A DNA stretch of 64,000 bases from Roridomyces roridus (Eukaryota > Basidiomycota > Agaricomycetes > Agaricales > Mycenaceae): positions 3,596,001-3,660,000 of the forward strand of contig JARKIF010000003.1 in assembly GCA_029378245.1 (NCBI GenBank). Direction: 5' to 3'. Under the pieces are notes generated by a model, which was not told the origin of the DNA, ran no database searches, and worked only from the letters and a program-made list of their open reading frames with translations. The stretch's first letter is position 1. The number at the start of each line of letters is the position of its first letter. Both the position numbers and the translations under genes were made by a program. This document shows, in pieces, positions 57,040 to 64,000 of the stretch.

Positions 57040-57047
57040 TATAAAAG
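57040..57047 (+). promoter_or_regulatory. TATA box of the small secreted protein gene
   Basis: TATAAAAG, about 178 bases upstream of the ATG at 57225, which implies a long leader. Confidence 0.45.
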
Positions 57048-57224
57048 CGCCCGTACTAGGCCATATGTCCCCATCCGCCTTCCTCTCACTCACCACCTCT
57101 CTCACCTTCCTCACAAACACACTTTACGACGTCAGTTCTCCTCGTTCTATTCATCTACCCTCACTCACTCACTGACTCCTCCTCCTAGTCGTCTCATCTA
57201 ACCACTACCCACACCATCCTTACA

Positions 57225-57562
57225 ATGAAGTTCTCTATCATCAGCGCTGTTGCCTGCACTCTCCTGGCCGCTACCGTCGGCACCGTCACCGCGTCTCCCA
57301 TCGTCGAGGTACGTCCCCCTTCTCTCCCCCCTGTACACCATCCCTGACTCTCCACCTCCTACAGCGCGACATATCATCATTCTTCCAAACCTTCCAGTCC
57401 TCGACTCCCGAGGAACAGACTCAGATGATCAAGTCTATCGACTTGAACGTCATCACCCCCGCCGTCTGTGAACAGCTGGCGGGTATCCCCGCTGTTGCGA
57501 AGAAGCTCATCACTCCCGCCGTCGTCAAGAACTTCGTGAAGAAAATGCAGAAGCAGAAGTAG
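57225..57562 (+). CDS. Small secreted protein, helical and lysine-rich (93 aa)
   Basis: Two exons (57225-57308, 57365-57562) with a 56-nt intron at phase 0. The signal peptide is MKFSIISAVACTLLAATVG with a likely cut near TVTAS; the intron falls right after it (PIVE). The mature part contains SSFFQTFQSSTPEEQTQMI and AKKLITPAVVKNFVKKM, amphipathic helices with a basic end and one cysteine. No family is recognised. It lies 1.1 kb downstream of the copper radical oxidase, in the same orientation. Confidence 0.75.
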
Positions 57563-57882
57563 AGGGTCTGAGACAACGATAGGGCTGTATGGGCGTGGGG
57601 CGGAACTGGAACTTGGACATTTTATCATCGGGCGCTTTGTTGTGCATATATATCTCTGCAATAAATCATATTCGATACCACTCTATTCTGCCGTTTACAC
57701 ATTTTCCTCGACGCCAATGGACGCATTCACTGCATACCCCGCGGGGGGCTGTTCCAGACGAATAAATAAATATTTCCGCACAATCCCGCTCCCCTGTCTC
57801 GCCCTCTCCACTCACTCGCATGTTATAAGCTCCCGCATCCCCTTCATTTCTACACCTTCCTGCCCCACGACCCCGACAACTA

Positions 57883-58426
57883 ATGCCCACGAAACACATC
57901 CCCGCGCACGCACTCAGCCTCCTTCTCGTTCTCCTCCTTCTCTTCTTCGTAATCACCCCACCTGTCCTCGGCGCCCCTTTACCACAGAAATTGAGGTCAG
58001 GCACCGGCACAGAGGAGGCGAGTGATTCCGACGATTTCTCGTTCCTTGGCAAGGTCAACTGACCTTCGCGGCGATTACAGCCCGCAATGAATTCCATTTG
58101 GTCGAATCTTTACCCAGGACCAACGATCTCACGTCCGATTCCGGCGGCCCCCGAGTCCGCTACCGTTGCAATTGAGGTGCGTGTGTATCACTGAAATTCC
58201 CGTCGATTTCTGATGTTCTTCGTAGGACCCACGCGGTATCATCGACTCCATATTCGCCAACCCTGCGGGTACGATCCCGCGTCCCAACTCGATGATTTCC
58301 CCGCGCGCTTCTTCGGTGGATTTTGGTTCCGTCATGGCGGGGCTCTTCAAGAGCATGGCGGCGGCGAAGAATAGTTCGTTGAGTGCAGTTGGGAACAATC
58401 CGCGTCCGGCTGGATTGTCCAGTTAG
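57883..58426 (+). CDS. Small secreted or membrane-anchored protein, splice unsettled
   Basis: An ATG at 57883 starts MPTKHIPAHALSLLLVLLLL, a strong signal or anchor segment, and runs to DSDDFSFLGK. The most protein-like continuation starts after a ttacag at about 58079 (PAMNSIWSNLYPGP) and, through a good 49-nt intron ending 58226, continues DPRGIIDSIFANPAG to AGLSS at 58426. The join needs an intron of only 27 nt (gtcaac...ttacag), below the usual fungal minimum. An alternative donor at about 58021 (A|gtgatt) gives an intron of about 59 nt, but enters another frame that stops early. The gene is likely; the exact product is not. Confidence 0.5.
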
Positions 58427-58501
58427 TTGGTATAGCGGGAGACTACATATTTGGACTTGAAAAGTAAGAATGAGAATGAATCGCAGACGTTTACGCACCT
58501 C

Positions 58502-60042
58502 TTACCCCGAAAGCAATCCCGAAGCACTCCCTCTCCTCCTCCACCGCACATCCACACCAGATGCCCGCAGCTCCGTCTGCAACATGAAAATTTCAACTTC
58601 GGCGTCCAACACGTCATCCCTCCGCTCCTCGACATCCGTCCAATCGACGACGTGCGCATACACAATGGACGGACACACACGCAAAAACGACATGAAGGAA
58701 CGGAGTGCATCGCACGGCGGCTCTGACGATATGTCAGAGTCAACCACCCCGACGTCAAGTCGTTCAAGCCGCGAGAGCACACTGCCGTGTTTCTGTAGCG
58801 TCTTGAAGACAGACCCCATCAGCCGAGTCTCCCGACCCACGAGCTTGAGCCAACGTAAGCTTGTCAGCGAAGCCAACACATCGATCGCGATACTGTGCGT
58901 TTCGAAGGAGACGTTAGACAGTGTCAGTGTGTGCAGTTGTCCAGCGTATGTAGACCAAAATCCCGAAGCGAGAGGCGTCCATGTGTGCCGGCCAATGAAA
59001 CACAAGTCGAGATTGTCGAGCGCAGGGAGAACGAGTCTGCGTAGAAAGTATTCGGCGCTGCTCCCAGCGGGTGCAGAGAACAGGGTAAGTGAGAGTTGCG
59101 TGAGATTGGGCAGTTCAATCTGCGGAGTCCTGGCCGTTTGCTCGTCACAGCTGATATAAACCTCGAGAACCCGGAGTTGGCTGCAGCCAACGAGGTTTTC
59201 GAGAAACTGCGTCGCCAGCAGCGTCGCCGCGACACGCAAAATCGAAAGTTGCTGCCAAGGGAGGAATAGGAGGGCGACATCCTGCGTCATCGTCGGGATA
59301 CACGTCGTACGGAGGTGCACGGCACTCAGCTTGGGGAGGGGGCGCAAAGGCGTGAAGAGCACGCCCGACATGGAGGCGAATGCATGGATCTCGATTTCCT
59401 CGAGCGAATCGAAGGAGTGTTGTGTCATTTCGTAGACGACATCCTTCGTTAGACCGTCGGGGCAGTGGATTAGGGAGAGGCTGCGCCAGTCGTGTGCGCG
59501 ACTGGTGATGAGCTTTAACAGCGGAGAAAGCTCGTTGGTGTGATGGTAGTAGTCAGAACTCAGGATACGGAGTCTGAGGCTACCCGGACGGCCCTTTGCG
59601 AACCAGCTCTCGACGAGGTTGGCTGTGGCGCGGACGTCCCACTGACTGGTGTGGTCGAGGGAGATGGTGATAGAACTCCACAGTTCGGGGGTGTGGAGTG
59701 CCAAGTCGCGGAGAGGCGCGCATATTTGTACGAGATGGAGCGGGATGTTGTGTGTCGGCTGATTAAGGGTCTCGTTTTCATCGTCCACCTCGCAAGAGAG
59801 GACGAGGATTTCCATGAGAATTTCGGTGGGGAGGGTGAAGATGTAGGCGGATTGCTTGGGCCCTTTAGGTGAAGTGTGAGCTGTCATACAATAAGACGAG
59901 GGCAGGATGGCTCACGGATTTGGTCGACGACAGCAGTGGATGTCGATTTCGGAGCCTTCTTGAAGACCTTCGTTGCTTGTCTCCACAGCGCCCGCACATT
60001 GGTGAAGGAGCGGGTATCGCTGCGAGCGGTAGACATATCCAT
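58502..60042 (-). CDS. F-box protein (501 aa)
   Basis: Two exons (60042-59916, 59880-58502) join in phase through a 35-nt intron. A basic N-terminus (RALWRQATKVFKKAPKSTST) precedes an F-box-like domain (YIFTLPTEILMEILVLSCEV ... LVQICAPLRDLALHTPELWS). About eight irregular leucine-rich units follow, such as LPKLSAVHLRTTCIP, LPNLTQLSLTLFSAP and LPALDNLDLCFIG. The last segments are LDVGVVDSDI and VEIFMLQTELRASGVDV. The protein is a probable substrate adaptor of an SCF ubiquitin ligase. Unlike the F-box gene at 49289, this one is unbroken. A shorter start at 59887 (without the first exon) is possible. Confidence 0.83.
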
Positions 60043-60305
60043 TTATGAGACACAGAGAAGCCACGGCTGTAGGTCGACGGCGTAGAAGGCAAGCTGTATG
60101 TGTGAGAGAGAGAGAAGACCGCGTGTGATGTGACTGCGCGTGATGGACAGCAAATCACATCATGCCGACTGATGCCGCACTCTTTGAACTGAAACTGAAA
60201 GCGGAGTTCACAGACAAGGAATCCAAACATAATGTCATTTCTATCGTGCAATTTACATTGTAATCCTCCGAGATAAAAATGAAAAAGTCCCAGTCGATCC
60301 ACCCT

Positions 60306-62374
60306 TTAAGACAAACCAACGGCAGTGCGGAGCTTGGCATAGTTGGGCGTTCCGAGACCGGTGACGGGGTCCCAGCCAGCACGCGCAGAGAAGCCACTAT
60401 AATCGCAATGAATCAATCTCCGCTCGATGAACATAAAAATGAGGAGGGTAACGCACTTGGTGCTGCAGCCAGGGTTAGTGCCGGTGGTGATGTCGGTGAA
60501 GGCAGCACGGCCGGTGGTGCTGTAGAGGAAGGGGTTGAGGAAGCCGAGGGGGGACTTTCCAGCGGTGATGAGCTCGTCGTTGAGGAGAGCGATGACGGAG
60601 GCGAAGGCGGGCGAGGAGCAGCTGGTGCCGGAGACGGTGCCGGTCTGGGCGTCTACGAACAAGCGTCAAAACCAGCCCAGAGCAAACGAAACTGGATATG
60701 CACCCCACGCGATCTCAAAGTTGACACCCTGGAAGGAGATATCGGGGAACCCACGGCCGGAGGCGTTGTACTTGCCCGAGTTGGTGGTGCCGATGGCGGA
60801 GATGTAGCCCGCGACGTCAGTGGCCTGGTAGCTGGGGATGGGGAAGTAGTTGCCGAACCCGCCGGACGAGAAGGAGGCGGCAGTCTCGGCGATGTTCTGC
60901 GTAGCACCGACGGACGTGACCCACGGGCAGTTGGAGGGAATCGTGGGGATGAAGGTCGTGCAGGATTGAGACTGGCTGCCGCTGACACCACCTGCAGACG
61001 GATGAGAAATGACAACGGGTCGAGTAGAGGAGACTTACCGTCTCCGGAGGAGAAAAGAAGCGAAGTACCCATCGCACCGAGGGCCATGTACGAGTTGCAA
61101 AGGGTGGTGGCAACGGCACGGGAGAGGTCGGGTTCGTTGAAACCATACGAAGTCGTCAAAACATTGGGGCGCGTGCCGGTAGCCTCCTTGGAAATGGTCG
61201 TGATGATGTCCAAGAAGCCAGAGATACCGTCAGAGTTGCTGTCGCCGACGGAGATGAAGGTGATGGGGGCGCCGGTGGCGACACCGATGGTGTACTGCGC
61301 AAGGTCTCAGAAATATGGCGAAAGACAGGAGAGGATGTACGCACCTGGATGTCGAGGTTGGCCTCAACACCGGCAGAGGAACGGGTCTGGGTGTTAACAC
61401 CGCCGTCAAGGGTTTGGAGAGTGAAGGTCGTGGACGAGTTCATGTCGGTACGGAAAGCGGTGAGGAATTGCTACAAACCCTTCAATAAACACATTATTAA
61501 TGAAAATGAACGAACGCACCTTCAAGTCAGCCTGGTTGGCCCACTCGTCAATGAAACCCGAAACAGCGAGAATGTTGTTCTTGTTCTTGGTGGCAGTGGC
61601 GGGGATCCCGTACATCGCCTGCAAGCAGGCGGGGGTGATGACAGTGTTGCACGAAGTGGGGACAGCATCGCTGACGGGGGCGACCTCAGCGACGGGCGTC
61701 TTCTCGATGGCAGAGAAGAGGGGCTGGCCCGAGATTGGGGGCGTGAAGCTGACGGTGGGGTGGATAAAGTCAACGTGGCCGATGAGCTCGGCGGGGAGGT
61801 GGTATGCGAGCGTGCGGATGCTCTCGGCACCAGACTCGACGTGAGTGAACACGGAGAACTCGGCCGAGAAGAGCTCGTTGGCCTGCGACACGGGGATCGT
61901 GATGGAGAGCTGGTCGCCGGCGGGGGTGATGGTCTTGGGAGTGATGTTGTTCTCCGAGAGCTGGGAGAGCGTGAGTGAGACGAAAAAGAAAACGGAAGCA
62001 GAGTAGACTCACCCAGGCGCTGACGGTCTGGAGGGTCTCCGCGGTGGGCTTGACGAACTCGTTGACCTAAAATGAACAATTAACAAGAGAACGAAACGAC
62101 AGCGAAGAATACATACCTCGTCAAGGGTGAGGTGCTGGCCGTAGAGGTCGCTGGCCGGGTCAGAGACCGTCATCAAAGCGGACTCGAGACCAGCGATGTC
62201 GGTGGGCGGCATGGCAATACGGAGCGTGAGCTCCTTGGCCGCCGGCGCCGCGCTGGTGTGGACGAAGCCTTGAGGAGCCGCCGCACGGGTCTCGTGCATA
62301 ACCATGCGCCGCTCCAACGGCTTGGCCGAGGCGATGAGGAGGAGGGACGCGAAGACGGCAGTGGCGAAAACCAT
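60306..62374 (-). CDS. Sedolisin, tripeptidyl-peptidase type (S53, 569 aa)
   Basis: Eight exons (62374-62117, 62066-62013, 61960-61520, 61470-61345, 61294-61039, 60991-60704, 60652-60457, 60396-60306) join in phase; introns are 47-60 nt. A signal peptide (MVFATAVFASLLLIASAKP) is followed by a pro-kumamolisin-type propeptide (SALMTVSDPASDLYGQHLT) and a subtilisin-like fold. The sedolisin triad is present: Glu287 and Asp291 (AGVEANLDIQY) and Ser485 (SGTSCSSP). The oxyanion Asp378 lies in FSSGDGG. The C-terminal GWDPVTGLGTPNY fits the calcium site. The enzyme is secreted, acid-active and releases tripeptides or cuts proteins outside the cell. Confidence 0.95.
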
Positions 62375-62432
62375 GGCGGAGGTGAGCACCGGGGAGAGGA
62401 GGAGCACAAAGTATGGTTGAGGGCGGGGGCAT

Positions 62433-62439
62433 CTTTATA
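62433..62439 (-). promoter_or_regulatory. TATA box of the sedolisin gene
   Basis: TATAAAG on the minus strand, about 60 bases upstream of the ATG at 62374. Confidence 0.6.
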
Positions 62440-63475
62440 GCAACTCGAAGCTGGATAAGCACGTCCCCAACTGTGTGCGCTATGCGAGATAAGCTTGGCC
62501 AAGCCCGTCGTGAGGGAAATGGTCATACTGCACATAGGTTCTTCTTTTGTCTTGGCGAGGAAACCACCAGTATCACAGCATGTGGAGCAACGAAAGAAGA
62601 GACGTCGGTTTGATTATCCGGGTGCCTGTAAGACCCAAGTAGTCAGCTGGTCGTTGCCGAGAGAACCTAACGAACCGGGCTCGGCGCGAGACGGGCGTAC
62701 CAGAACGGGAAACGTTCCTTATCTTGTCTCGAACTTCTCGAGTATCTGACGGAAGTGAAAGAATTGAATACAAAACCTCGCAAGGGCATGCACGCGGCAT
62801 ATTCCATCAGGAAAGAGGATTGATTGTCAAAATGCTCGTTGCGTCATTGTTCCCGGCGCGTGGCGAGGATCACAAGACTTGGCGCGCAACGATCAGGCGG
62901 GCACACGACCTCAACAAGCCCCAGGTTTCCAGACCTAAAATGCAAGAAAAATTGAGAAGAGAGAGATCCTAGAACGGCAGACCGCTCAGAGAAAGACGAT
63001 GAAGGCAGGAAGAAGGATGCGTCACCGTCTGTCACGCGGCCGAAAACGATCCGCCCCAACTGATGGGCTATCTTTTGATCGGTCCAGACCTGGGGTGTAA
63101 AGAAGTTCCCGGCCGCCGGATTTGCGCACACCGGAGATATTTAACCCGCTGGGATGCATAGGGATGCATGTGGACGACGATCAGAAGAGCACAGACAAGG
63201 ATTTCTCGTGCTTCAAGATGATGAGAAACTTGGAGGAATACACGAACGCGCATGGAGAGAAAAGATAAGTGTAAGATAGTCAGGTTCCAGTCAGGTACCA
63301 ATTCTTGGAACTGTCCAGGAATCGACTTCGAGAAGCTCGCGGAGGCTGATCGGTGCCGATGGATTGAACGCGTGTACTCCGAGCTCAGGGGCATTGCTGT
63401 GATTCGCCGCGGCGCCGAAGGGTGCCGCGTTGACGACTGGTGATGACTGACAATTCGAACCTTTGCGAAAGCATT
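62440..63475. other. Intergenic stretch, no gene recognised
   Basis: Only short frames without family features. Confidence 0.4.
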
Positions 63476-63714
63476 CTACAAGGCCTCCCGGTCGCGTCGA
63501 CCGGGAAGGGCTGAGGGCAACAGGACACATGCTGGCGCAGGTCTTGGTCATAAGTACGTTACATACCTACTGGCTTGCCTTGGAAGTTGGCGGCAATCCT
63601 CGCTCTATGTAACGCGCGACCAACCTGTCCCAGGGCTTCCAGAATTTCCGCGATCTCATGGTCGTCGGCAAGACAATGTTCAGTCGCATTGCGTATCGAG
63701 TCTTCGGCCTTGAC
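63476..63714 (-). CDS. 3' end of an unrecognised gene (two exons)
   Basis: Exon 63714-63567 follows a strong acceptor (aactgacag) and reads VKAEDSIRNATEHCLADDH, EIAEILEALGQVGRALHRA and ANFQGKPV. A 56-nt intron (63566-63511) leads to a short last exon ending RRDREAL. The composition is helical and clearly coding. The upstream exons could not be placed in the remaining 285 bases, although an ATG near 63838 (MEANHTIRMPR) precedes a GT donor in a different phase. The gene may continue beyond the window. Confidence 0.45.
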
Positions 63715-64000
63715 CTGTCAGTTGCTGCCTTGCCGTCGTTCATCAATGCTGCCGCTCGGCCTGATGGTAATGTTGATAATAATGATGATTGATATCGGCA
63801 TACCGCGAGGCATACGAATTGTGTGATTCGCCTCCATGATTTGAAGCGAGATACTGGAGATGAGGACGCTTTTTTGTTTCATGCACCACTTGAATCGATG
63901 TTCATTTTTACGCTCATCACTTTGAGTGATTGGTCAGCGATATCAGGACCAACCACTGAACCAAGCGCTCGTAAAGAGGATGGCGGGTGCCCAGGGTTAC
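63715..64000. other. Window edge, possible 5' part of the preceding gene
   Basis: It contains the branch site and acceptor for the exon at 63714 and a run of AAT/ATC-rich sequence. No further exon is supported. Confidence 0.3.

Noticed and set aside
60279..61978. Long plus-strand frames (372 and 209 codons) opposite the sedolisin gene
   Set aside because: They mirror the exons of a well-supported minus-strand protease and consist of Gly/Glu/Arg-rich shadow sequence.

Overview
The window looks like nuclear DNA of a filamentous basidiomycete, most likely a mushroom-forming agaricomycete. Genes are packed on both strands and cut by many introns of about 45-60 bases with GT...AG ends and CTRAY-like branch points. 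The protein families also fit: DUF6535 membrane proteins, F-box/LRR relics, MYND-family relics, a glyoxal-oxidase-type copper radical oxidase, a sedolisin, small secreted proteins and a chromodomain Ty3/gypsy element. The family content resembles Mycena-type genomes, but that is inference. All gene models were spliced by eye; codon-phase closure across exons was the main check.

Layout. 0-2.75 kb: 3' half of a Ty3/gypsy retrotransposon with its 3' LTR. 4-10.6 kb: a MARVEL-like membrane protein, a short hAT-type element, a small acidic protein and an alpha/beta hydrolase. 11.6-15.5 kb: tandem copies of an enoyl-reductase-like MDR gene, each with frame breaks, flanking an F-box/LRR tail. 15.8-18.7 kb: a decayed MYND-family gene with a 964-bp terminal-inverted-repeat element at one end and a 487-bp hAT-type element inside an exon. 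19.6-28 kb: a seven-helix receptor-like protein, the complex III hinge subunit, and a DUF6535 gene with a 1.67-kb intron. 28.4-33.3 kb: an SDR pseudogene holding an inverted-repeat insert, another inverted-repeat element, and hypothetical genes. 34.7-39.2 kb: remnants of a zinc-domain/PHD gene among GC-rich repeat clusters. 39.8-47.2 kb: two unrecognised but intact genes, a monoacylglycerol lipase, a cysteine-rich secreted protein and a solo LTR. 49.3-50.9 kb: an F-box pseudogene. 54-62.4 kb: copper radical oxidase, two small secreted proteins, an F-box protein and a sedolisin. 63.5 kb: the 3' end of one more gene.

How the genes fit together. Genes with clear housekeeping or catabolic roles (complex III subunit, lipases, oxidase, protease) sit among decaying duplicates and non-autonomous transposons. 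The 54-62 kb stretch has four genes for secreted products and looks like an extracellular degradation or interaction neighbourhood. No CRISPR array, rRNA or intact tRNA was found. No novel system can be claimed firmly. The strongest unusual signals are an inverted-repeat insert that carries its own usable splice sites inside an SDR exon, and a set of hairpins that keep a TTCGANT loop while their stems covary.
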